A stretch of 64,000 bases of DNA from Takakia lepidozioides (Eukaryota > Streptophyta > Takakiopsida > Takakiales > Takakiaceae): positions 39,262,042-39,326,041 of the forward strand of contig CM060734.1 in NCBI GenBank assembly GCA_030704615.1, read 5' to 3'. The notes beneath the pieces are model-generated. The model made no database searches. It saw nothing but the letters and a program-made list of their open reading frames with translations, and had not been told where the DNA came from. A program made the position numbers and the translations under genes. Shown here piece by piece: positions 1 through 11,900 of this stretch. Each line of letters begins with the position of its first letter. Positions within the stretch are counted from its first letter, which is position 1.

Positions 1-613
1 ATCCTAGCTTGGTTTATGGAGACTCCTACTGGTGCTTCTCAGATGTGGAAAAGATACTGCTCCATTCCAGATGTCTGGTTTGGTGCTGCGGAGGTATGAT
101 GGAACAAACAGTGGACCCATATCTTGGTCGTATTAATACAAAAGTGTATGCACAGTTGGGAGGTAAAGGCCATTGTCATGCTTAGATGGAGTGCCACAAT
201 TTACCTGTTGAGGAGGCGCTTGTTGGTTTTATGGCTATTGAACCACTAATGATATAACTGCCAACTGGGAACATCTAGTTAAGTTCTCCCAGACTCAAGA
301 TTTCTACCGACCAAGAGAATGGTTGCAGGCCTTTATTGGAACGCACCTTGAAGTGGTATCCTATGTCACCTAGGTCTTAAATGTCATGGGAAAGGTTTCT
401 ACAAGGCAGTTCTTCTCATGTTCTCAGGTAGTTCTGAACAATGTGGGTTTGATGAGTCAAGGTAGACAACCTTGTGTGAACTGAAAATTGATCAACATAA
501 TGGACCTTGAATGGACCTGAGAAGCATTGAGAGTTAGTTATGTGCATTTTACTTTCAAAAGGCTGCCAACTCATTTAGTCTAATGACAAAAGAGGATCAT
601 GGTTGCGTTGCAG
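1..613. other. Probable intron of the TIC21-like gene
   Basis: No open frame resembling the expected upstream TIC21 exons was found. The stretch ends at the TTGCAG acceptor that opens the 614 exon, so it is most simply intron or sequence upstream of a long intron. Confidence 0.4.
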
Positions 614-1198
614 GCACCCCCTCGTGCACAAGTGGTGAAGAATCTCAAGAATGGGATTTTAATAAACCTGGTGGGAATGGCAGCAACGCTGCTGGGCATG
701 CAAGCCACTGTGGGAGTCTTGGTTGCTAAAGCTCTGACATCCTCTGCCACACCATATCTGCAAGGAGCACCTCCTGGGTACAGCCCTGTGCTGGCCCTAG
801 ACGTTTTTCTTGTACAGGTACTACTACAACACTGGTGAATCTTATGCCTGTAATTCTCTTGTTTAGGTAGCAACAAATTGTGTTTGGCATTCCTCCTCTG
901 TAAGTCGTCTTTTAGCACCCAAGATCATGCCATTTGGGTGGCTGGATTCTTGTTACTAGGTGCAAATTTAGCAGCAGAAATGGATGCTACTTTCTTGCAT
1001 GGACCATGGTAAAGGACTGACTTGAATTGATATGCCCCAGAACTAATCGGATGACTCTGACGTATGCATTTCATTGTACAGGCTTCAGCAAATACACTGC
1101 TCTCTCACTTTCTGGGTGTAGTGTTCTCTCTTGAGCTGCTGCGATCAGTAACGCTCTCTCAACCTCCTCCTGAAAATGTGATTCCCAAGCCTGCTTGA
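614..1198 (+). CDS. TIC21: TIC21/PIC1-like chloroplast inner-envelope protein, last two coding exons (5' part missing)
   Basis: Two exons are visible: 614-817 (after a TTGCAG acceptor, ending before GTACTA) and 1082-1198 (after TGTACAG, ending in TGA). Both are phase 0 and encode 68 and 38 residues. The first exon carries VVKNLKNGILINLVGM, LLGMQATVGVLVAKAL and GYSPVLALDVFLVQ. The second begins ASANTLLSHFLG and has SLELLRSV. These match the C-terminal half of the DUF3611 family, which includes TIC21/PIC1/CIA5, a multi-span inner-envelope protein linked to chloroplast protein import and iron transport. The hydrophobic stretches fit membrane spans. I found no upstream exon in 1-613, so the N-terminal exons probably lie before the window. 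The family call rests on remembered motifs; the exon structure is read directly. Confidence 0.85.
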
Positions 1199-1999
1199 AG
1201 AGGTCCTGTCTGAAGGATATTTCTACATAGTTCAATGTGCACTATGAGTTTGCCAGGCTGTACTTTGGGGAAGTGTGTGGAATATGTGGTTTGTTACATC
1301 CCTCTGATCTTTTGAGGCTGTCCCTTTACTCACACAACCTTCAGAGCGTCCCTTGTTGCGGTTGCTTTTCTGCAGTCGACAGTTTCCTCCCTATTTGCTC
1401 TTGTGTACTGCTGTTAAGGTGGAATAACCAGATTCAGTTGGAATGCAACTTGACAGACAAGGTCATAGCACTGGGCCTGAAGTATGAATGCCAGCAAATC
1501 CATGGGTGATCTTTCTATTGCGTTTGTTTATAAGTGCATAAAACTTGCTGATAAGAATGACCCCTCCAAGGCCAGAGCAAGAATACGGTAATTGTGGAAC
1601 CAGTACACCACAACAGCAGGGGGGTAAAATATGATTGTAGTTTAATGGTCACCTTGGACAGCAATTTTTTCTGAGTGTAGGTTCCTGTTATCAAGAAACT
1701 AAAGAATTCCATAGCTTGAGTTGTAACCTCTGTTTTTAACCTTCCCTTCTACAGTGGTATTGAGTTGCGCATGTGGCACTCAGCAATCTCTTTTCCTGCA
1801 CACACAAGAACATGTCTTGTGAGGACAGTGTAGCATCTGTCTTAACATGAAAACCATGTCCAAGTCTCAAGTAGTCCCATACAACCTCAGCCTGGTTAAG
1901 TACTGAATAGATGTTTGGGGTAAATGAATTTAAAGCAGCAACAGTCATTATGACATTGGAATCCCACTACAAAAGCCCTTACCTCTAGAGAAGAACACG
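1199..1999. other. TIC21 3' flank, no assignable gene
   Basis: This probably holds the TIC21 3' UTR and intergenic DNA. A short plus-strand open frame ending near 1509 has a splice-like start but no recognisable domain. Confidence 0.3.
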
Positions 2000-2258
2000 G
2001 ACAGAAAGTGGCAGCCATCTGTTTCTTGAATTTGTTGGAGTTGCTGCTGCAAATGATGAGCTTAGATTTTCTGAAATCAATGAGTTGCTCTTCAACTCCT
2101 TAGTAGCAACTCACCACTCCATAGCTCTGCCCTTGCAGTCTCCAGACTTGTCTGATGTAGCAAGCTCCAACCTCCAGTTTGCATACAAGCATATTGCATT
2201 CTCAATCCATGAGGCTCTGACAGATTCAGACCTGTTGAAAACCCAGCCTAGGATCTGA
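2000..2258 (+). other. Exon-like open frame, protein not recognised
   Basis: In the frame containing codon 2028, the plus strand is open up to a TGA at 2256-2258 and reads like real protein, with HLFLEFVGVAAANDELRF and NLQFAYKHIAFSIHEAL. A possible acceptor, ACAG, lies near 2003. I do not recognise the family and see no convincing donor before the stop. It may belong with the 2849-2954 frame to one plus-strand gene downstream of TIC21. Confidence 0.3.
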
Positions 2259-2848
2259 CATAGCTCTGAACGCACAAATAGATCCTGATATGCACAGAAT
2301 TTGCAGTGCATCATAAACCCATGTGCAGTCAGGCTGTAATCCAAAAGGTCACCTGCATTCTCGGATTTCCTTGAAGTTTTAGGTCTTCCCCGCAAACTTG
2401 TAACTGTAGACCCTTTACTTCTGTAGGGGAGGGGTAAGAGAAAACAGAGAAAGATGATGTTTAAGCATACCTTCTTTTCTCTTAGTTCTAGCTGTTCCCT
2501 CCAGCAACAAACTTGAATCCAGGTCTCCATTGGAATCGGCTTGTTGATGCAATTCTTATTTGAGCACCTCATTGAAATCTGAAGTTAAATGAACAAATGA
2601 GACCTTCAGTTAACCTCAAAATTGTATTGCACCAAAATGCAGGTGTAAGAGCTATGTGCATTTTCCAAGCAAAGGTTCAACACCAATGTGACAAAAAGCA
2701 CTGTATGTTCCCATCGGCCCTGAAACTCATGTGGACAAAGATTTGTACCTGATTCCGTGCTCGTATGGGTCTCCTCTAGCAGTTGCTGAGTGCTTGGCAG
2801 CAAGACTTCATTCTTGCGGGTTTCCTTTGTTGCTTGACCTCTCCACAG

Positions 2849-2954
2849 GCAGCTGCCCATAGAGATGGCAGAGGAAACTCGAGTGGATGTTGAACAGAAG
2901 ATGGAAGCTCTAGGGAATCACCTGAAGAGGCCTGCAGCTTATCCAAAGCCTTGA
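2849..2954 (+). other. Possible terminal exon, protein not recognised
   Basis: A good acceptor (CTCTCCACAG, ending 2848) opens a frame reading LPIEMAEETRVDVEQKMEAL and ending in TGA at 2952-2954. The charged helical composition and strong acceptor suggest the last exon of a plus-strand gene, but no family was recognised. Confidence 0.3.
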
Positions 2955-3509
2955 GACTTTTTTCTATACTTATTCCTGATCCAGTCCTGGTCTTGTCACA
3001 GCATTGGTTTTGGGGCTATTCGTTCTGCTACACCCTTGAACAAAATGTGATTGTCCCTTTCTAAATCCTCCACCCTGGGAAATGACCATACTCCTACATC
3101 CAGATCGGCATGGATGGAAGAATCCTCAAAGCCCCTTGTCCGAAAAAGGAGGGAATCGAAATTCCTCATTAAGTAGAACAAAATTACCCAATCCAAAGGT
3201 TCCACTGAAGTCTTTGCCATCGATATGCAAATGCTCAGAGAACTTACAGGATATAAATCCAGATTTTCTTTTAAGAAGGGTTAAAATCCCCATACCAATC
3301 ATTGACCTCCAATTTCTGCTTACCATGAATGGTAAGGAGAGGAAGGAAGGGTCAGAGAGTAGTCCTTCCATCTAACTGGCCTCCTCAGCCCTTGTCGCCG
3401 TGCCTGCAACAAAGCACACACTTTATCACTTGACCAACCCATCACCAGGTCTCTTCCCACTCAGCCTCATTACCAAGAAAGCTCAGTCCAGAATGGCCAG
3501 CCTTCGACT

Positions 3510-3965
3510 ACAGAATGGACCCTCTATAAGTGGACTGGATTGTAGAATGAACCTTCTTTGGTGGACTCCACAAAGTGGGTGGACCCTCCAACAGACTCTC
3601 GAGAACACCTTGGACCCTCAGCGACTAAGTGGATTTGATTGTAGAGCCCACCCCCGCAAGGGAGCAGTACCTGCAAAGGGAAGAGGCTCTTATTTATGCT
3701 AGCTCCGGCTGGCGTCATATATATATATATATCAATATATATAGAGTGGACCCTCTCAGCGGACTCTGCAAAGTGGGTGGACCCTCGAACAGATTCTCCA
3801 TAACACCATGGACCCTCTAGCGACTGAGTGGACTGATTGTAGAGTGGACCCTCTCAGCGGTCTCTACAAAGTGGGTGGACCCTATGGCACCTCCAGCACA
3901 CTCTGTAGAAGAGACGATTGTTCGGTGGACCCTCTGGCGGACCTGGTGGATGGGCGCTGGGCTTA
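3510..3965. repeat. Degenerate tandem repeat built on a GTGGACCCTC core
   Basis: The phrases gattgtagagtggaccctct, aaagtgggtggaccctc, gcgactgagtgga and aacaccatggaccctc recur in the same order several times between about 3510 and 3965, with an overall unit of roughly 100 bp and strong divergence. An (AT)n run at about 3718-3742 interrupts the array. All frames across it are products of the repeat, so no gene is called. Confidence 0.7.
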
Positions 3966-5525
3966 TGAGGTGACCCCATGGGCGGTATTGGCACGGTCCA
4001 CAAGCGCATTGAAGACTTTAATATTAAAAAACGAGAGGCGCTGTAAATAATTGAATGAACATAGTGCATACTCAGATACCAAAACCTCACCCTCAATCAA
4101 GAGTTTAGGTCAAGAATTTTACATACCATTGCCATATCTTTCTCCTTCTGTCGATTTCTCTTTGTTGGTCAAGTCTATGAATACCTGTGAAAGAAACTAC
4201 TCACCGCCACTGCAAAGCCTGGTCCTAAAGGCTTCAATTTAGACTTTCCATGCTTGGGAGGGGGGTGGGTGGGAGCTTTTCAAGCCGGGGTGACCTAACC
4301 TATGGAAATTGTAAGCTTTCCTCTCTAGATAAGGCTGTTTGTCGCAGCTAGGGAAGGTGCATTGGAATGCATCCCTATCCCTGTGAATGACTGGCTTTAG
4401 CAAGTACTCTTCGGCTGTGTTCCCGAGTCGTCCGTAAGGAGGATGGAGGAGACAATAGACACAGGAGAGAGTCCGTATTTCCTGCCTTCAGCTGTAGATA
4501 ACAAACCTTTGGCTGGATTGCTCTCCGGCCATATTGATCTTAATTGCACAGTCCACCTCTTCTGGAAATGACGAGGGCGTCAGTTGAGATTATTCTACAG
4601 ATGTTCAATGCATGAGTCGATCGCTTCAGGTGCAGGCTTCTATCAACGGGGTACAAAACCATCTAGTGTATCTTACATCTTTGCGGACATGTCATTGGAC
4701 TGGTGCACCTGTCTTCGTCCCCTTCTGATCTTCCTAACTCTAGTAAGTGCACTCAGCAATAGGCATGAACCCCATGGTCTTTGCCTATTTGGTTGGGTTG
4801 TATTCAAGGTATGCCCTTTCAGGTGTTGCTGACAATCTCCTATTCTTCAGATGGCATTCATGGCCTTGGTTTTTTATCCTCCCCTTTGGGGAATCCATCT
4901 TATATGCTTTCTTTGAGGACAGCTAGGAGACATGAATTGTTCGGTTATGTAGTTATATCTCTTCCCCTCATACTCCCCAAGGGTACATGCACGGTTTCGT
5001 AATAGCAGAACCCGTGTACACTCTCCCAAAACAAGTTGGCGGTGGATCAACGATTCAAGGTTGAGATATTTACTGTGGCATGAGTTGGACCTGCCGATGT
5101 TGATAGTACACACTATTCAGAACATCCATATGGTCAACACGAAAACTTGAGATACCGCCCTAGAACTGTCACTCCGGGCATAGTGATGCAAGAACTCAGG
5201 TTTGAAGAAGAACATTTCCACCGGACATTGGAAAGGAGTGATATAAAGCTCAAAATTGGATAACTACATTGCCAGTTTTCTAAGTGACGGGGGCAAAAAA
5301 ATATAGACAAAGTAGATTGCAAGCTTGTCCTGGCATGAAAGCAAGCATCTGCTAACAATTATTTCTCTTCAGCGCAATACCGTCTGACGGACATTCAACT
5401 GTATTTCTAGCTTGGGAGTATATGTTACAACTACTTTTGAGTCAATATCATGCAAATCAAGGGCAATGACTGTCACTCAGTCATAACAGCCCCGTCATTT
5501 TTAGGCACCTTCCCAATCTCGTACC
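3966..5525. other. Intergenic, 3' flank of PAL
   Basis: No recognisable coding, RNA or repeat feature was seen. The part nearest 5525 presumably contains the PAL 3' UTR. Confidence 0.35.
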
Positions 5526-8496
5526 TCAGCATTGAGAAAAGGGACCGGGAGTTCCAGTCCACCCTTCAAGGCACCGAAGCAGAGGGGCTACAAGCTTTCC
5601 CTCCGAGATCGCATCATAAACTTTCTCAATCTCCTGACCAGGCGAGATAGTATTAGTACCAGAAAGCAACTGGGTTCCCAGCTCGGACCGAACGAAATTG
5701 TACAGGGGGTACGATCGGCAATCATGAATGCGGTTGGGTACTGAAGAAAAGCCCTTGTCATATGAGTCCCTGACCATTGATACTTCGATGTTCAGACGCG
5801 CCTTCAAATCCTCCTCGAAAATAGAAATTCTGTGGAACACTGAGGTGGATTGTGATTTCTCATCTTGAGGATTCTTTAGTGCATGCTCAACCATCACCTG
5901 TCTCAGCTTTTGCATCAGAGGATATGACTCGCTCGACGCGTCATCAATGTACGTAAATACTGGCTGATGGTCTACAACTCGCAAAAGCTCCTTTTCGCAA
6001 AATCGTGCTGGTAAAAGCACACCATTACTGCCCGTGACAAGCGTCTTCTTAGTCACCTGGGCGACAATTTGCTTGACCGCTGCTTGCATTGTCTCCTCAA
6101 TGTGTCGGAGGTCAACAGCTTGACATAGTCCCACCAAGAAAGTTGCACTCATAAGCTTCAATATTTCGATAGATTCCTCGGTCTTTCTGGCAGACACCAA
6201 TCCCAGAGAATTCACGTCCTGATTGTGTTGCTCGGCACTTTGAACATGAGTGGTCACGGGATTGGCCAAGTAATTTAGTTCTGAGAGGTAAGAAGCCATA
6301 GCTATCTCACCTCCCTTCATTCCGTAGTCCAGACTTGGGTTGGGGCCTCCGCTCAAGTTCGAAGGCAACCCATTGTTGTAGAAGTCATTCACGAGTTCTG
6401 AAAATTGTGCAAACATGAGCTTTCCTATTGCAGCAATGGCCAAGCGCATGTTGTCCATGGAGACACCAATGGGGGTTCCTTGGAAATTACCACCGTGCAG
6501 AGCTCTGTCCCCACTAGCGTCGATAAGTGGGTTGTCGTTCACAGAGTTAATTTCCCTCTGGATAGCATGTGTTGCGTACCGAATAACCTCCACCTGCCAT
6601 CGCAAAGATATCAGAAAAGAGGGCGCTGTAGAACCAAACAAATCGCTAACTACATCCGTGACAGACAATTCAGAGGGATTCGTAAAATTCTGAAAAAGAA
6701 GTGCCCATTCACGCTACAGTGATCTGTAGAATCTGGTTTCTAACAATCAATACTACCGTGATCAAACAGTAATTCCAGACGAAGTCCCATCAACGACTTC
6801 CCGGATGTTGGAAGCATGAAAGCACCTGAGGGCCCAGCCATTGCGGCGAGGTGCGCAGCGCGTAACGGTCCTGTTTGGGCTTCTTCAATGGGTCGGTCTC
6901 ATGCAATTTGGCCGCAGCTCTCATGTAGGAACTGCCATCGAGAACCCATTCCATCAAGGCCGCTGCTTCCATTTGCCCAGGGTGATGTTTCAACTTGTGG
7001 GTCAATGGGTCAGCAAATTCTGGTTTCCCTTGCATTACTTCACAGAACAGTGCTGAGAGAACCTCAGCCAGTAGGACCAAAATGTTTGCATCGAAACAGA
7101 CTGTTGAGGCCAGGGCGGACCCGACCGCTGTTCCATTGACCAGGGCAAGGCCCTCCTTTGGTTGCAATTCAAAGGGCTTTTCCACCCCCGCAAGCTTCAA
7201 AGCCTGGAGTGCTGACACCTCCTTGCCATCCTGCGTAAGAGCTTTGGAATTGGGCCTTGCAGTAAGAAGCCCTGCAGTAATAGTGCACATTACCAATTCA
7301 GTGAGATTGGCCACTATCGCAAACTTGTAGACCTGAGGTCAATGAATGGATTCACGGAAAGGATGATAGAGATGTCCTGAAGTTGAGAAGCCTAGATCGA
7401 ACTGCCCAATACACATCATCATTCACTGCAACCATCCATCTTGATGCTGATGCAGAAATGGTTGACCTTGAATACAATGCTCCTTGGAGAGAAATTAGTT
7501 CAAGACAGAACTACGGAAGATTGAAAGATATACATGGGCATACCAGCAATGTATGACAATGGGACAAGGTCTCCGGATGCTGTGATAGTGCCCCGCAGAG
7601 GCAGTTTAGGAGTGATGTGGCAGTTGAGAAGCTTCTGCATTGCTTCCAAAATCTCCCACCGGATTCCCGAATACCCCTGCAGCAAAGTGTTTGTTCGCAC
7701 TAACATTGCGGCGCGGGTAGTGCATGCAGGCAATGTATTGCCGGTGCCCTTGCCGAAGACTCCCGCATTCAGAAACCTGCAAAAGAAGCAATACTCACTT
7801 CCACACGTTCAGCACTCACATTCTTCAGTGCCGCGGGCTCCAAGTATTGTGAGAACAAGTCAGGCAGGTCCAATTACTACTGGCATCACCACTAGCGAGT
7901 ATCGAGGATGAGTTAAGTTGCACACTATTGAAGAGCTCTGCCGTTCCTAAATATTTCTGGATTTGGGTTTGCCCTACACAGTACCTGATGAGCTCTCTCT
8001 GAAGCTCCACCCCTTGCTGGGTGCGGCGGTGGGAGGTGGCCCCAAAACCGGTGGTGACCCCATATATGTCTCCACCATTCATTATCTTCTGCAGAACCCA
8101 GTTGGAGCTCTCGTCCACCCCCCTCTTCGCTACGGCAGCATCCAACACCACTTTAACTTCTGGTCGTCGAGCCACTGCTGCCACTTGTGCAACTGTTAGG
8201 CTCACTCCCTCCAGCCCCACTTCAGTGGTCTCATAGAAAGTTTTCACCATCTTCTTCACCTCCTCAAGGTGGCTGCCTTGCAATGCCGCGGCTGTCTTCC
8301 CCCAGTTGAGGGGGTCGACCAGCTGGATCGATTGCAGGGCATCGATGCACAGAGAGTCTCCATTTGAGTCGTGAATACCATTTGAATTGTGAATCCCATT
8401 TGACTCGTGTATGCCATTTGAGTTGTGAATCCCATTTGATTGGTGCATCTCACTGTCACCATTGGCGGACAGCTTAGATCTCTTTGTCACCACCAT
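5526..8496 (-). CDS. PAL: Phenylalanine ammonia-lyase, four coding exons
   Basis: PAL deaminates L-phenylalanine to trans-cinnamate, the entry step of phenylpropanoid metabolism, as a cytosolic tetramer. Coding exons (minus strand) are 8496-7985, 7776-7544, 7271-6826 and 6593-5526. They join in frame with GT-AG introns (donors GTACTG, GTATGC, GTGCTT) to 752 residues, longer than the usual 710-720. Visible motifs are [14 protein letters not shown] (catalytic Tyr145), the MIO-forming Ala-Ser-Gly in [13 protein letters not shown] (residues 237-239) and [20 protein letters not shown]. Phe172-Leu173 in RFLNAG is the pair typical of Phe-preferring rather than Tyr-preferring enzymes. The extra length is an N-terminal run of six-residue repeats. 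Flowering-plant PAL genes usually have one intron; three are seen here. No disabling change was seen, so the gene looks functional. Confidence 0.95.
8371..8442 (-). repeat. In-frame 18-bp coding repeat in PAL (x-S-N-G-I-H, four copies)
   Basis: Residues 19-42 of PAL are four copies of a hexapeptide, Q/N/E-S-N-G-I-H, followed by a partial DSNGD. The DNA is an 18-bp minisatellite. It lies before the conserved core, in the N-terminal extension that varies between PAL proteins. Confidence 0.9.
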
Positions 8497-8548
8497 GGCT
8501 GCTTACTGAGTGAGTTCGAAAGAAGGGTTTGTCGAAGCAGACGACTAT

Positions 8549-8571
8549 AGAGAGAGAGAGAGAGAGAGAGA
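8549..8571. repeat. (GA)n microsatellite in the PAL leader
   Basis: An uninterrupted GA run on the plus strand reads as a CT-rich tract in the PAL transcript, between the TATA-like box and the start codon. Confidence 0.85.
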
Positions 8572-8653
8572 TGGACTAGAGCGGGTGCTGCGTTGTACCA
8601 GAGGCTAAGAGAGATGCCCACGCAAGTGTCACTAATGAGCAGGAAGTAATGTG

Positions 8654-8661
8654 TTATATAA
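8654..8661 (-). promoter_or_regulatory. TATA-like box of PAL
   Basis: TTATATAA lies about 160 bp upstream of the PAL start codon. A start of transcription some 30 bp downstream would give a leader of roughly 130 nt containing the CT tract. This is inferred from position and sequence only. Confidence 0.55.
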
Positions 8662-8900
8662 GCACAGTGACCACAAGTCCAGGGACACACCGGCACGAGA
8701 AACGCCTCCCTCCTTTCAGGATCACAACTGAGGGACCTCAGCCAAATAAAGGCCGTGAGGGAAGAGGCAAGAAAACTGAGGTGGAGAGAGGTGTTAATAT
8801 GACAGCCAGTGCCCGAAGGTGGCAGACTAGTCTGCAACTACATCAAACTGACTCGTGGGGCCCAGGAGCACAGGCCGTGTTACAGCATCAGGACGCTGGC

Positions 8901-8907
8901 GGTTGGT
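8901..8907 (-). promoter_or_regulatory. AC-II type MYB element upstream of PAL
   Basis: The minus strand reads ACCAACC, the core of the AC-II/H-box class bound by R2R3-MYB factors in phenylpropanoid gene promoters. It lies about 240 bp upstream of the TATA-like box, in the gene's orientation. A seven-base match can occur by chance; the position is what makes it notable. Confidence 0.45.
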
Positions 8908-11900
8908 CCTCTTCCACGGAGGCCCGAAATCACGAGGATGGTCACAAGCCGAAGGAATAGTTGGGCAGAGATTTCCCTGGTGGGTGAAATCAGGAAAAAT
9001 ACTGCAGTGCTCAACCAATCGATGGGTACCTGAAAGCTTTGTGAGATGCACACTGTGACATGTCCTCAGTGAGGATGAAATCATAACACACAATTGGTGA
9101 GGAGCAGGATGGTACACGACCATCTTGCCTTGTGTGCATGGAATGCCTGCCACGCCATTCTTACGTGCAGTGAGCTGCCTGTTGTTTATTTACTCGTCCC
9201 ACTCTCCACTCTTCAAGGCTTGACAGGCGGTTCCAGGTCATACACTTGCCCAAATGCTACACATGCCCAGCTGGCCACCCTTCCTTTAATAACTCCCCCC
9301 CATTACCGCTTGTGGTACCCCTCCACACATGTCATACCATCTTTTTCCCCACATACCCAATTCAGTTCTAGAGCTCACAGACAATACGGTCCATATCATA
9401 ATCCATGGGGGCTGACCTTTTAGTAACTATTTTGAACAAGAGCTTCTTTCTATATGTTCTGATTTTCAGGATGGATGGAGCATCGGGTCTGTGGGGTGAA
9501 GTATACATACTCCATCCCATCAACTGGGTTGTTGTCAACGGCATTACAATGGCACACCTAACAAAACCTCTGATAGACACTGGGCAACTTAAGACTGTAA
9601 CTTAAGGCTGTAAGCAAGGCCTGATAGACAGTTAAGGCTGTAAGCAAGGGTCTAGCACAATCACAGCAAAACATTTGGAGATTATCATGTATAAGGTAGT
9701 GGCATCTAGAAGTGTGCGCAACCTTATTATGTCCCCTATTTTTGATGAATGAAGTCACCCTTTTCATCTTAGTAACTGTGCACTTTTGTAAAGGAGGCGA
9801 TTCAAGGTTAATTATTGCTTTGGATTAGGTACGATGTGAGGTGTTTTGGAGTACAAGGGGCTTATTTAATGGTGCATTAGTGAAGCTAATTACATAGCAG
9901 CCTATTGATTCTTATTTCAAATTCCTAATTTGTTTTTGAAAGTGGAGGCGAGTGATTTGGGACAATGGCCAATTAATACAGCAGCCATGCATCAATGCAA
10001 ATGGGATGCATGGTGCACCATATATAGTGTTACAATGCACACATTTTTATCATGCTTCCGTTGCCAAGGATGGCGGAAGAATGGGAAATGAGGGAGTTGT
10101 GGAGTCTTCTAGCTCCACGCGGTCGGCTAGTTTAGGGTTCTCAGATGGCCATATATGAGGAGTTGTAGGTCAACTCAGGGCATACTTAAGGGTCCTACTT
10201 GGAGTTGTATATGGTCAGATTTAGCACGGGTGCGTTGGGAGACAGTTACTTTTGGGCCCGCACATGGCCTAGTTTTGTTAATTTTTGGGACAGTTGGCAC
10301 ATCTTGTGCACTCAGGGCAACTTAAAGCACATATCAAGGAGCATTATAGGATAGACCTACTGAGCAGTAGTGGGATAATATGCACTTTGATTTTGATAAT
10401 TCATATATAATACATCCGTGATTGGAAAATTATGTGCTTTGCACAAATGATTGTTGCTTCATTTGCTATTCTGCTCATATAATTTTTGTGACACTACACC
10501 CTCTGAGGAGTTGCACACTGCTTAAAAGCACACTTCAAGATACCACTACCTTATATACATGTATGTATTAAAGAGGTAACATTTATCATAGTCAATAAGC
10601 TGATAATGGACAGCACAGTGAGCAACCTACTTTTGGGTGTGGCCTTCGACATTCACATCACGACACTAAACCGCACTCCAGGGCGTGTCAGTTTTTCACA
10701 GACTAGTGGGTTATGTAGTTTGCTGGTAGCACACAAGGGAGTCCGGAGGCATCCAAGGCAGACTGATAATGATGGAATCATGCCAATGCGGAGCTGCTTT
10801 GAATGGTAAGAGCAAGCGATACGTGCTACATATCAGCTAGGTAAATTTGTAGGTGCTTGTGTGGCTTTCCGCATCTTCAGCAAAACAACGGACATTTTAT
10901 AAGAGCACAACGGATCGGAGCTCAACGTTCCTCATTCCCCTTCCGAGGTGGAGCGCTTGAACGATGCTTGTTAAGGGTTAAGCGGCGTTGACACGTTGTC
11001 GGGTAAGGTAGATATGTACTTGTAAAGACAGCAAGAGTGAGACTTTCGGCACGAATGCCATGCATTTTCAAGACATCCTTTCTGTTTTGTCCACGGCGTA
11101 AAGTCTGTTGTCCTAAACTAAGCTTTTCACTCAAGCAAAAATGGGAAGCAACGGGATGGAAATCCTGGCAGTACAATGAAAATATGGGTCTGGCCTACCC
11201 GCCACCTTTCATAAACAGCGGAATTCCTAGTGGAAGACTGACTGTATGATTACTGCACAGGTTTAATGATCAGTTGAGTACATAATTAATACGTCGGTGA
11301 TTTGTCTCCATACTCTTCTCTGATCAGCGCTGCAGGCACAGTGATCTTTGTTTATGACTGAATTCTGAAGGAAAGTTATTGGGCACCTACAAATTTTACT
11401 CGCTGGGCCATGAGCGGTGAACATCTTGTGTACGTCCTCCGATCTTTTTTTTGATGTTTTGAGCTAAGTATCTTGCTTTACTCGAGTTATATACCAAAGA
11501 GTGGTTGAGGTGATTATGAGCCAACCCCGAAATTCACTACCTGCCAGTCATCAGTGTGTCACATCACTTTATATTCAAAAGTTTGGTAGAATCGTTTGGT
11601 AAACTTAAAACAGTTTACTGAACCAGAACAATTGCCACCGATGTCGTCGACACTAAAGGCAAGGACAGTCCCAGGATAGCATATAAAGCTTGATTACAGT
11701 ATGATAAGAGATCCATTATGAGAGGCAGCGTCCACCATAGGACCTGCAAGCCTGCTTATTATCGTACGTCAATGGTGTTGCACCTCATCGGCCACAATAA
11801 GTTACAATCCCTTTCACTGTGCATGTGTGATCCTTGGAGTCCTCCCTAAAGTATTCGATAGACTTCCCTACGGGATTCTCCAATGGTGCTCGAGGTACAA

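Noticed and set aside
5532-8236. Plus-strand open frames opposite PAL
   Set aside because: They mirror PAL codon structure on the other strand and have no domain or splice support.
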